DNA of 64,000 nt from Paramecium sonneborni. Lineage: Eukaryota > Ciliophora > Oligohymenophorea > Peniculida > Parameciidae. The position numbers and the translations under genes were made by a program. Shown piece by piece: positions 1 through 10,403 of this stretch. Location: NCBI GenBank assembly GCA_905182985.1, contig CAJJDN010000120.1, positions 186,001 through 250,000 on the forward strand, in the 5' to 3' direction. Under the pieces are notes generated by a model. It worked only from the letters and a program-made list of their open reading frames with translations, had not been told where the DNA came from and searched no databases. Position 1 is the first letter of the stretch, and each line of letters opens with the position of its first letter.

Positions 1-1
1 T

Positions 2-1014
2 CCTCAAATGATTCCTGAGAAACTAATAGAGAAAACTCAAAGGATTCAAGTAACTCTGGATTCACCAATCAGATAGCCAAAATAGACTCAAAAAAAATAT
101 GAGCTTAATGGTGAAATAATGTATCGGGTGATTAGAAATTATGGAACACATGAATCTTTTGTATATACTTAAGAGTTATATACTGGATAAGTGAAACCAG
201 GAGATTATAAGTTTTAATTTAGCATTCCAACCTAATATAATATGTCTAGTAGTTTTTCCTATAAAAGTGAAGATGGTAATTAATAAATTAGAAATAGGAT
301 TGAAATAAGCGAAATGTAGTTATAAGGTGACATTAAGAATAGATTTACCTGATGAAGCAAGTACTTTAATGATGGAGAGTGCTGATGTCTATATAAATGG
401 AAGAATTGCTTCAGAAGGAGAGTAATTCAGATAATGTGAAGGCAATATTGTCTAATATTTATGTTTAAATAGAGGAACAGTTGAACTTTCTATAAAATTA
501 AACAAAAACAATTTCATTCCAGGAGAACAGATGTTGATTGAATATACATTAGATAATACACGTTCTTAAAGATCAATTAGTAGAGTAGAAGCTAGATTAA
601 TAAATAAATTAACATTTATAGATGATGATGAAATTGAAAGAGTTATAGAAAATATTAAAGTGTTCTAATAGAATCTTGGAGGTGTGAATTCTGGTTAGAA
701 ATTAGAAAGATAAAATGCTTCATTAGAAATACCTAAAAATCTTAGAGCAACTATTAAAACTAGTGTTATAAGAAATTAATATTTTTTGTAAATGGAAGCT
801 ATTGCTGTATTATCATCATTTTATAAATAATATATAGGATGCCTTCTTAACTTGGTTATCAGTTCCTGTAGTTTGCCAGGTTCCAATAAATATTCAAGAA
901 TCTCAATTACCGTAAAAAATCAATCTTGAAGGATGGAATTTCTTACCTATAATGAATGTATCTGTAAATGCATTTTCGAATCTAACTGTTCAATAATCAT
1001 TTATACCTACATGA
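2..1014 (+). CDS. Arrestin-fold protein, 5' end outside window
   Basis: 319 residues are visible; the start lies left of the window. Two introns (276-297, 22 nt; 807-837, 31 nt) must be removed to keep the frame, and the spliced length is divisible by three. The N-terminal part shows the arrestin-N signature KPGDYKFQFSIP followed by SSFSYKSEDG. The second half has the arrestin-C pattern GEQMLIEYTLDN with alternating beta-strand residues, and it ends SFIPT before TGA. Arrestin-domain (alpha-arrestin) proteins act as adaptors that link membrane cargo to trafficking or ubiquitin ligases; no PPxY motif was seen in the visible part. The call rests on fold-level motifs. Which arrestin subfamily it belongs to cannot be told. 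Confidence 0.75.
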
Positions 1015-1041
1015 ATATTTATTATTAATTCATACACTTAT

Positions 1042-1847
1042 ATGGATAAAATAAAATCTCTTAATATTGATTGTGCTTTATACTAAACAGATTTCATTAG
1101 ACCTATTCCAAAAATTGTATCATCCGAATTATAATGGAATGACAATATCTATATGATCAATCTCTAATGGAATTATACACTTGAAATTAATCAAGATAAA
1201 TTAAGTCAAGTTAAAGAAATCATATAAAAAGCATGCATCACAGAAATAAATGATGAAGAAAAAAAAGTATTTACTATCTCTATTTTTAATCTAGCTATTA
1301 TTTGATTATCTATCTAATGAAAAAGATTTACTCAAAAATTGTGGATTCACTTCTTAAAGATTACCTATCATTATTGAAAAAAATTAAGATATTGCACACT
1401 TTTTATTGATTTAAATATGCAATTTAGATGGCTTTGAAGAGTATTTTATTAACTCAATATATACATTTAGATTTTTAGAAGTTTTCATCTAAATTGAAGT
1501 CACTTAGAATACTCTTGAATTGTTTGCACATCTATTTGGAGAACTCAAATTACCACAAGAATATATCACACAATATATCAATTATTGCATAGACTTTTGT
1601 AATAACATTAAAGTAATTCAAATATTCTTAATCATAGGAAAAATAATAACAAAACAAATTAGTTCGCTTTGTCTCAGTTTTTATCTAATAAATGCTTAGG
1701 TTAAAAGCATTTAGCACCAAAGACATACTCACTGATGTAAGAATAAATTATATTTAGTTATAAGCATTCTGCATTGAATTCTCTAAAGTTGGTGAAGTAT
1801 CTAAACTATTCAAATTAGTCAAAGGCTAAGAACCTTCAACATAATGA
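1042..1847 (+). CDS. CNOT11: CNOT11-like subunit of the CCR4-NOT deadenylase complex
   Basis: A 250-residue protein with introns at 1267-1294 (28 nt) and 1613-1637 (25 nt). The C-terminal third carries the CNOT11 (DUF2363) core: YITQYINYCIDFCNNIK, then NKLVRFVSVFIQQMLR, then LQAFCIEFSKVGEVSKLFKL. These match the order and spacing of the conserved C-terminal domain of animal CNOT11, which binds CNOT10 and anchors to CNOT1 in the cytoplasmic mRNA deadenylation complex. The protein is much shorter than animal CNOT11 (about 500 residues) and keeps mainly the conserved domain plus a short helical N-terminus. It begins 27 bp after the stop of the upstream arrestin gene, on the same strand. The ATG chosen is the first in frame. 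Confidence 0.8.
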
Positions 1848-2459
1848 TACTGTTGCATTTTATGTTTGTCTTTGTAACTAGTCATATTTCATTAAATTAT
1901 ATTTATATTATTTATCGTAATAATTATGAACCTAAAAAAGCAATTAAATAAATACTGTTAATTTCAGATAGGTTTGAAATCTTTTCATAAAGATAAACCC
2001 AAGTTTAATCTCTTTCCTAGATTTTAAATTAATTGTCTCTCATTTAAAATCAAATTTAGAAAATAAAATATTTTTCAATACTTCACAAATCTTCAAAAAA
2101 GATGTTATAATTACTTGAAAAAATAAATTATTTTTTCTTGTTAGAATTTATATTATTTTAAAATTTTGGAATAAAAATACCTTAACCTAAAAATTATATA
2201 TTAAGATTTCATTATTGATTATCTTTAAGATTGAAGAAAGTTGAGAAACTAAATATAAATATTTTAATTAAGTTTCACTTTTTCTTATTATATATAAATA
2301 GATTAATTTCTATAATAGAATTCAAATTCTAAAAGTACTAATAGAAATCATTATACGCTATCATCATAATTTATAAGTTTATTATAATAATATATTCTTT
2401 TTATTAATTATTTTAATAATTTATTTAAGCTTAACATTTCTGTAAATTTTTACTCGCCA
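1848..2459. other. Stretch with no supported gene
   Basis: Very AT-rich. A plus-strand frame opens at ATG 1928 for about 100 codons, but it has no recognisable motif and skewed composition. With only one stop codon in the code, frames of this length arise by chance. Nothing else is supported. Confidence 0.5.
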
Positions 2460-3643
2460 ATGAAAAAAGATCAAGACTATCCAAAAATTTTAAATTAAAA
2501 TGAAGAGAATGAATAAATTATTGAAGAACCTCGAACTGTCTTAATTAATCAACCTCTTAATGTAACATAAACTCAAAACTTTTTTGTTTTGGAATTAAAA
2601 CCTAATACCATGAGTAAGTTTAATCTTTTAAGATTCAAACAAGCCCTGGCCAAAAAGATTATCAAAAAATTAAATAAATGAAAAGACTCATGATTTTTTT
2701 CCTAAATATATTAAATACCAAAACATTTTATTAAACAAATCTCTAATATAAACTCTATTCTCATCATTAACCAAATATCATTTCTCTATATTTATTCAAA
2801 TAGGGTCCCCTAAAAGCAGATTTAAATTTCTCAATTAATTATTCTGATCAGTAATACGGTTTTTAAAAATATGATGTGAAACTCCTTATTCATAGCAAAT
2901 ATTATTTATAAAAACATTTAAGAATGACTTAAAGTTTATGACTCTCTTCAACTTCTTTATTGCCCTTTAAAAGAACAAATTTTATTTTAAATATTTTTTC
3001 CTTATGGTATGTTTCTTAACTTATTTATCTAATTTTTAAAAGTTGAAAAAATTAGACTGGTATTTTAATCATAATTTCAAAATTTCAAACATATTATTTA
3101 TTGATTCTATCTTTGAAAAACATTTATAAAAACATTATTTAATGAAGAAATCGTAGGGATTAAAAAAATCTACCGCAACAAATTGAATTGGAAGTGATAT
3201 TAAATAACAGAACTGATTTTGATGTTTATTAAATGTTAAAAATATATATATTAACAAAAGGCGCTAATTTTATTTACTTGAATTTCAAATAATTAAATTT
3301 TTATTTTATTAAAAATAACATAGGCTTCAAGAGATATTGTTTTTAAAATAATGTATTTCTTGGTTGTTTTTTAAGGATAAAAAATATAAATATGATTCGA
3401 AAATATTTTTTATTTATTAATTAATAGCTAAAGTCTGTGGATTTGAATTGGATAAAATTTAATTATCTTTTTAATGATATTCTTCTTGATTAAATAAAAG
3501 AGTAAAAAAAAGGAATTTTATATGAGCTTGAGAATAATAATAAAGAATAAGTATTCAAGGATGTATGTCGAGAATGTGAAAATATAAAATAAGGAAGAAA
3601 AATGAAATAAAATATTATTATTATAAATATAAAATTATAATGA
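2460..3643 (+). pseudogene. Degenerate plus-strand gene remnants
   Basis: Three protein-like fragments lie in the same direction but in different frames. One starts at ATG 2460 and gives 73 residues (MKKDQDYPK... ending KKIIKKLNK, stop 2679-2681). A middle frame covers about 2678-2930. A third, ATG 3392 to TGA 3643, gives 83 residues including CRECENIKQGRK. I could not join them with plausible 20-33 nt introns. The last fragment overlaps the start of the next CDS by four bases, unlikely for two intact ciliate genes. Best read as a decayed gene. No family recognised; the basic N-terminus could suit a cytosolic domain of a membrane protein, but that is a guess. Confidence 0.35.
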
Positions 3644-3876
3644 ATTCAAGTTTAATTGCACGATTTTAAAACAGCGCAGTTGTGTATTATGCTTAAAGAG
3701 GATGGTATTGGACAAATAGAATAGGGAAATTAAACATTTTGACAGCAGCAGCAATTTGGTACGTATTTGGAGAAAGGTAATACTAAGAAGATGGTATTTT
3801 AGTTCAATTGCAGGAACATAGAGAACGACATTATACAGACATAATTGGATATAGAATCCAAAGCCTTCCCGTGTGA
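3640..3876 (+). CDS. Small single-pass membrane protein, possibly mitochondrial
   Basis: 78 residues, no intron, one frame from ATG to TGA. The DNA is clearly richer in G and C than its surroundings, as expected for a constrained and well-expressed gene. A basic N-terminal stretch (ARF...YYAQRGWYWTNRIGK) precedes one hydrophobic segment (LNILTAAAIWYVFG) and a charged C-terminal half rich in Glu, Arg, His and Tyr, ending RIQSLPV. This layout resembles small accessory subunits of ciliate mitochondrial respiratory complexes, but no specific family was recognised, so the location is inference. Its stop lies 80 bp from the end of the convergent minus-strand remnant. Confidence 0.6.
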
Positions 3877-3956
3877 TTTTTGAGGAAAGGTCATGAGATA
3901 TACGTAAATGAATATTGGAAATAAAATATAATTATTTTGAATATGATTTTAATTTG

Positions 3957-4830
3957 TCATTAAGAGGTTGCTTTTACAAAAGTGAAAAGGTTGTCAACTA
4001 GATTTGTATATAAGACCAAAGAAGCTTAAAATACTAATTGAATATCCTTATAGATTGAGACATTATTAGCATACTCTATTATTAAAATAGTAGATATAAT
4101 TACAAACTTCTTAATAATTTGTTCGATTAGTGTAACAATTGCCTTATAATTATGTGAAACAATCTTTATTTGTAACACATAGCCTGAAATATGACATTTA
4201 TAGGTAGTGTCAAGAGCACTCCTGTTTATATACAAAGAAATTACTAGAAGTCAGAAGATGTGAAAATGACAAAGAAATAAGTATCAACAATTTGGATACA
4301 GGCTTATTAGAACACATTTGTCACAATTTACAATATTTTCTGAGATTCTATTATCAGTAGAATTATTACTATCTGTCATATGGGAGTATCAAACATTATT
4401 GACTTATTTATATCAAACTACTTTTACTTTTATAATTACTCAGACATCCTTTTTAACAAAATTAGAATTAAATTTATTGGAGACAAAAACAGAAATTAAA
4501 TATAATATTAAGTAAGAAAATTTTAGCATGATTGTTTATTTGATACTATTTTTGCATTCCTAAATAATTTATACAATCTTGGCTTTGCCATTTGTACAGG
4601 CTATATATATCAACTTTATTTTAAAATTCATCAATCTCATTTATTACTATCTTAAATCCAACAAATCTCCAAACCTTCCATTTATTTATTCTTCTCCAAA
4701 TTAAAGGAAACATATTTTATCTTAATTCATCATATATAGATATTCTTTCTAATAATATCTTCTATATAAACCAGATAATATTCAGAATCATTCAAAGACA
4801 AAATCATCATTTTCATTTTAATTATTTCTT
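3957..4830 (-). pseudogene. Putative minus-strand gene, frame interrupted
   Basis: Several protein-like stretches read on the minus strand. The first, with start near 4826, contains FLQFGEEQINGRFGDLL and ACTNGKAKIVQIIQECKN; a 23-nt intron starting GTT would be needed just before it. The last ends KDIQLVFQASLVLY ... FTFVKATSQ at TGA 3957-3959. I could not connect them by plausible introns without meeting a stop, so the gene may be broken or my exon model wrong. The plus strand over the same bases is also open for a long way, typical of antisense to Gln-rich ciliate exons. Product not recognised; composition suggests a helical repeat protein. Confidence 0.35.
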
Positions 4831-5250
4831 CACTTTTCAAAGTAATTCTTATTCATTTAATATCCTAATTCAAGTATTCAATAACAATAATAGTTAATTC
4901 ACATCTAATCGGGATTTCATATTTATTATTCAGTATCATTATTTTTTTAACTTAATTATCTCCATTTTATAGGTACATTTATTAAAAAAGCTTTATTTAA
5001 TTTTGTATATTGAAATGTTAAGATTTTTGTTTAGAGCATATATTATCCTAATAAAAGATAATAAAAATCTTATTATCTGTTATTAGGATAAAAGTAAAAA
5101 TTTATCTTTAAATAATTGAACAAGGTGTTTTTGTAGATAGAGATAATAATTTAATTTAATATATCAATTGATAATTTGTATTTTAAACTTGAAGAAAATA
5201 ATAAAAATAATATACTTACAACTGAATTATAATATATTATAATTAAATAA
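4831..5250. other. Intergenic, AT-rich
   Basis: No coding pattern on either strand. It separates the minus-strand remnant from the next plus-strand gene and should contain that gene's promoter. No distinct motif was found. Confidence 0.5.
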
Positions 5251-6935
5251 ATGGCTTTTTTGTTTGAGGAAGACAGAGGATTAACTTAGACTAAGGATCC
5301 TTATCCACATTTAGGGCCTGGAGTTTATAAGATTCCTGAGAATTAAGCAAAAACTGCTTATGCTCCTTTTCTTTCGACTGGAAAGAGATAAGCAGAGATG
5401 ACAAATAAATAGAAAGAGTTATTTCCTGGTCCTGGCTAATATGAAGTATAACTAAACATGGGTGATTCTGGAGTACAAGCTTACATGAATAAAAGCACTA
5501 TAATAGTCAAAGTTTAAGGTAATGGAAGTAGTTGTTTCAAAAGTGGAATAGAGAGATTTTAAGAGGATAAAAAAGTTAAAGAAGTATTTAGTAATAATAA
5601 ATTCAGATTCCTGGTCCTGGGCATTATGATACTGCAAAAAATAACTGTTAAAACAAATAAGTTGGTTTACTGCAAAATTAAAAATTAGACGATATTAGAA
5701 ATTAAAATTTCAGAAGAAGAATTAATTCTATTCCTGAACCTAAAACATAGATAGGGATGGTTTATGAAGATATTGAAACTTTAGCTTAACATTAAAAATA
5801 AATTTAAGATCAAAAGAAATAAAAAGTTGTAGGGCCAACTACTTATGAGACTTAATAATCAAAATAAGTAAAGGGTATTTCTTGGGATAAAAGTATAAAA
5901 CCAAGATTTTAATAAGAATAATCTACAGAAATTGGACCTGGAAAATATAATATTTGTGATGAAAAGAAAAAGAAAAATAAATCTCCTGCTTTTTTATCTG
6001 AAACAGTTAGATCTTATTATGATAAATTGATATATAAGACAAATAGAGAAATTAATGCTGGATTAAGAAAATAAATAAATTATAAAGATTAATATTCCCC
6101 AGGACCAGGTTAATATAATGATGGTAGAGTATCAATAAAAGTGTAAAAAAAAGCAAAAGAATTTTAATTTTTTGGTTCATCTTTAGAAAGATTTAGATAA
6201 AACTAAGATTAATCAGTTGGTCCAGGAGATTACAGAATAGAAGATTCTTCATTTGATTAATTAGTAAAGAAAAAAAATTATACTAATGCTACTTTTTTAA
6301 GTTCAACAGGAAAAGGAGATTTAATTAATTAAGATGAATAAAATCCAGGTCCAGGAACATATTATGTCTAAAATGATCTTTATACAGATTTAATTCGTAA
6401 ATAAGACAAAGGTGCAAGTGGATATTTAGGTGGTAAAGAAAAAAGATTTTGTGAAAAACCACCACTATGTAAAGCTGGTCCAGGAAGTTATGATATAACT
6501 AAAGGAGAAAAAAAGAGAGCTGTAAGTTCTTGTTTTAAATCATCATCTAAAAGAGATGCTATAAACAAAAGTTGTGGTCCAGATATTGGACAATACAAAT
6601 TAGATTAAGAAACTATTGGATATAAAATTTAAAAGTAATTAAAATTTTTAAAGAATCTATCAAAAATTGATGTCTAAAAACCTGGATTTGATTGTGCTGA
6701 ACCTAGATTTAAAGAAAATTAAGAAGCTATCTAAAATATATCATTTACAGAATAAAATTAATATCCATCAGCAAATTTTAAACAAGTAACTGCTCCATTT
6801 AAATCATAATAACCTCGACTAGCATATATTAGCAGATAATTTACACCCGGAGTTGGTAAATATTAGGTAGAATCTAATAATTGGAAAATCAATAGTTTTA
6901 ATACACATTATAATAAATTGTTATCAGATTCATGA
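5251..6935 (+). CDS. ODF3/SHIPPO (sperm-tail PG-rich repeat) protein
   Basis: 553 residues with a single 23-nt intron (5584-5606, CAG acceptor). The hallmark proline-glycine turns recur along the whole length: LGPGVYKI, FPGPGQYEV, IPGPGHYDT, EIGPGKYNI, SPGPGQYND, SVGPGDYRI, NPGPGTYYV, KAGPGSYDI and PGVGKYQV. Several are followed by SSCFKS- or SSLERF-type phrases, as in the STPG/SHIPPO family. In other organisms such proteins are microtubule-associated components of the axoneme or cortical cytoskeleton, including microtubule inner proteins; a ciliary or cortical role here is inferred. The start ATG is the first in frame and gives MAFLFEEDRG. The next gene on the same strand is also of ciliary type. 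Confidence 0.85.
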
Positions 6936-7011
6936 TTGTTTATATAATTAATTAAACACATCCTTTTTTACTAATATATCATTTCACATCTTTAACATTT
7001 CATAAATTATA

Positions 7012-7640
7012 TCATTCTATGCTATTGTGAGATTGTTATTATTAATTAATATTAATTACATAGATATACCTATTATTTATTATTATTTCAATTTAATACA
7101 AATAATTATCATCAATAATTATTTTATTAAGGTATCTATTCTATAAATTAGTTTCTTCAAACTTTTTTAATAAATTTGTCTCTTTATTTGGGATCTTGAT
7201 TTTTAATATTTTAAAATGCTTTATAAATACAGCATAATCTTTATAACTTAGTTTTACAATAAATTTTGTTTATATATATCTAATAAAGAATTATATTACA
7301 ATAATTTAACTAATTCTAATTTATTTCTATTATTGAGTTCACTAAAAAAAGATTTAAATCTGTTCAAAATATTGTTAAGATCCTAGATTTCATTATTCAA
7401 AAACCTTTCAGTTAAATTGTTCAATTAAATTTCCTGCTTCATTAATTGTTAGAAGTGATTATTTGTTATATTTATTGATAGGTTTGTCTATAAATGCATA
7501 TATATAAACTTAAACTAGTTTTTATAAGTTTTGGTTATTATTAACTTTAAGTATTGTCAATGTTCCACTCAATATCTTAGAATTTATTTACTTATTAATT
7601 TAGAGTCTATATAGTTTGTCATATTTTGAGAACTTAAAAT
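7012..7640 (-). CDS. Coiled-coil protein of unknown function, 5' end unclear
   Basis: A minus-strand frame runs through two short introns (7488-7515, 28 nt, GTT donor; 7280-7299, 20 nt) and ends at TGA 7012-7014 with a poly-Gln tail (ININQQQQSHNSIE). Readable segments include SGTLTILKVNNNQNLQKL, LTERFLNNEIQDLNNILNRF and NKETNLLKKFEETNLQNRY, giving a helical, coiled-coil impression. The frame stays open upstream to about 7700 without a clear ATG, so a further 5' intron or exon is likely; the start given is only a lower bound. No family recognised. It is convergent with the SHIPPO gene and divergent from the CFAP100-like gene. Confidence 0.5.
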
Positions 7641-7800
7641 AAATATGATAATTTTGATATTTTAAAATATTTTATTGAGTAATTGTTAATTAGATAAATA
7701 ATTTTGAGTTATGATTATAATTTGTATAAATATAAATAAATTATGTTTATGCTGATAAATAATTAGATTCAAATGAATAAAATAAATAATATAATATAAA

Positions 7801-9435
7801 ATGTCAGAGAAATTGCCTTAGATTCATAAAGTGAATAAAAGTGACATTCAAAGTCCATTTCGTTATCCATCAGATGAAGAAGTGTTTTTATTTAGAGAAT
7901 AGGATCGTAAAAAGTTAGAAGCTTAAAATAATGGTGAAATGCATATTTGGGACAAGAAAACTGCTACAAATAGAACATAATTAAAGCATTTTAAAGTATA
8001 ATTTTAGTATAAAATATAGTCTTATGAGACTTAGATTGATGATAAATTTAAATCAAAAACAGCTTATAATGATAAGGATAAGAAAATAATAAATGAAGCT
8101 TTATAAATAATATAAGAAAGAAAGAAATAGAGAGCTAAGGGTGTATCAAAAGAACCAATTGTGACATTATTAGAATAGAAGAAAGAAATGTTTTTAGTTT
8201 CAAAGGCTCATGGAATAATTGAAGAAGAAATAGATAAGTTAAAGTTAATGTCAAAAGAAAAGAAGGAAGCTTTAGAATAAAGTTTAAAGATGTTAGAAAC
8301 TGATAATGAAAATTTCTAAAAGTATTTGGATACGAATAAATAATAAAAATTAGATGCAGAATAGAAGGCAGATTAAGAAGTAAAAGAAAAGAAAGCTAAA
8401 GAATCTGAAATAAAATCAATTAATATAAAAATAACAAGTTTAAGAGCAGAAAAAACAAGAAATGAAGAAGCTGTTAATAATTATATGGATCATAAGAAAT
8501 TTTTAGATAAGTTAGCTCCAAAAGAATGGCATGATGCAAAAGAAAAGAAGCGTTAATAATTGGTGAATAGATTGAAAGATGAATTAATTAAAAGTAAAGG
8601 AGTTAATGAAAAATAATTTTAATAAATGGTAGATAATAAAAAATTGTAATAAAATACAAATTGATATTTATTAGAGATGAATTAGAAGAATTTGAAGATG
8701 AATATGAAATGTATTTTAAATAACCATCTTAATTGGTGGAGATTTTTAATGATTTAGAAGAAAGAAATTTATTTTTAATTTAAACTACTTAAGATGCTGA
8801 ATAAAATTTAGAAGAGTTGAAAACTAAATTTAATAAAATAAAAAAATCACTTGATGATAAAGTTTTTACATTATAATAAAATAAGGAACAATTAAAAAAG
8901 AATTATGAAGTAAATAATAAATAGATTATTAGAATGTATGTTAATAAATTAAAACATTATAATTAAAAGGAACAGAGAAGAATGCTAAAAAAGATCATAA
9001 AGAATTAAGAAAATAAATTATAGAAGTTTGTGAAAATTTTCCAAATGAAATTTAAGGAGTTCATGATTTATAAAATAAAGAGACTTTAGATATATTAGTT
9101 TAGATTGAATTACATTTAGAAAGACAATTAAAATAGATTAGATCTTTTAAACCAGATAGAGTAGAGAATTTTGTAAAAATTTAAATTTAATAATTTAGAG
9201 ATAAGAATGTGAAAGAGATTGGAAAGTTAAATAAAGAGATTCAAATAATTTGAAGTTAAAATAAGAAGAAGAAAGAAGAATCAAAGCAAATTAAGAAAAA
9301 ATTATGTAACCTAGTAAAAAGAAAACTGGAAGATAACCAATGTTTAGATCTAAACCATTTGATAGAGTTATAGTTTAGTAAGAAGAAAGTGTTAATAATG
9401 AAGAATTGGAAGACTAAAAATACTTTATGGAATGA
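7801..9435 (+). CDS. CFAP100: CFAP100/CCDC37-like DUF4200 coiled-coil protein of the axoneme
   Basis: 518 residues after removing introns 8646-8674 (29 nt), 8910-8932 (23 nt) and 9173-9198 (26 nt). The third intron restores the frame just where an apparent shift would otherwise occur. The N-terminal half contains the DUF4200-type heptads (FREQDRKKLEAQNN; LLEQKKEMFLVSKA; EEIDKLKLMSKEK). The middle segment, QPSQLVEIFNDLEERNLFLI, followed by TQDAEQNLEELK, matches the part conserved between CFAP100 and algal MIA1, which form the modifier-of-inner-arms complex that regulates inner dynein arms. The C-terminus is basic and proline-containing (SKKKTGRQPMFRSKPF). Confidence in DUF4200 is high; the exact CFAP100 orthology is likely but unproved. 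Confidence 0.75.
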
Positions 9436-9439
9436 TGAT

Positions 9440-9830
9440 TCCAATATTCAAACATTTGATTATCTATAAAATTTAGTAAGACTTTTTCACTCCACATATC
9501 TTGCAAATTCCATCTTTTAACCCAAATATTTCACAAAACTTACTTATTTCTAAATCATTTATTATGACCTATTATTTAAATACATAAAATAATCGTAAAT
9601 TATATGACCACAATAAAATCTAAAAAATAATTTTGTCTAAAATCATCATTCTATTCATAATTTGACTCTTATTATGGAGTGAGTTTGTTAAAGTATTAAT
9701 TATTACTTCATAAAAGTTTCTATCATAATTAATGTAATGCTTAATTAAACCTTTATTTGATTTATACTATAATTTCATCAACCAAAATTAATAACTTTTA
9801 TTTTCAGTCTTTGTTCATAATTTCATGTAA
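9440..9830 (-). pseudogene. Possible minus-strand gene fragment
   Basis: Minus-strand frame with convincing amino-acid usage: LIKHYINYDRNFYEVIIN, then SQIMNRMMILDKI, then SKFCEIFGLKDGICKICG, which includes a Cys-x2-Cys pair. No start is apparent, stops lie upstream, and the frame runs on into the antisense of the CFAP100-like gene without a convincing end. Either a decayed gene or one with introns I could not place. Product not recognised. Confidence 0.3.
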
Positions 9831-10403
9831 AGATTATTTTTGACTTAGGTTTTTAATATCAACTTTTTAATTTATATCTAAATATGATCTTATTATTTGA
9901 TCCTTCTCCATATAGATGCAAAAATTATATTTAATCTTTTATAATCTGTTGATCAATTCTTTACACTTTCGTTCCTTATATATGTTTTGTTTAATCTGAT
10001 TTATTTTTTAGAAAAAAAAGTAAAAGGATTTTCTATTTATCCAATAATTAAAATTGAACTCTTTTTTGATAAGAAAAAGAGAGGAAAAATATAAAAATAA
10101 AAATACATAAAAACAATTAATAAATCTTACTTAAAATTCAAATTATGGCTACGTTAAAAATAAACCTGATTAGCTATAACTGCATTAATGTTGTGATTTT
10201 ATAAAAATATTGTGGGATCTGATGTTCAATAAAATGAAGAAAACCTTATAAGTGATAACAAAATATATATAAAGAGGAGAGAGAATGAATAAAGTGTATT
10301 ATTAATTTAAAAAATCAATTTCTTATAAAAATTAGAGATTAATAATTCTAATAATTAAAAATACAATATTTTTCAATTTTTATATAATTTTTATTCATTA
10401 ATT
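9831..10403. other. Intergenic, AT-rich
   Basis: No supported gene. The minus strand shows short protein-like snippets between TGA codons up to about 9960 that may belong to the preceding fragment. The last 300 bp are the presumed promoter region of the large plus-strand gene starting at 10404. Confidence 0.45.

Noticed and set aside
1928..2240. Plus-strand frame of about 100 codons between CNOT11 and the next fragment
   Set aside because: No motif, composition biased to Phe/Lys/Asn, no good neighbours; frames this long occur by chance when TGA is the only stop.
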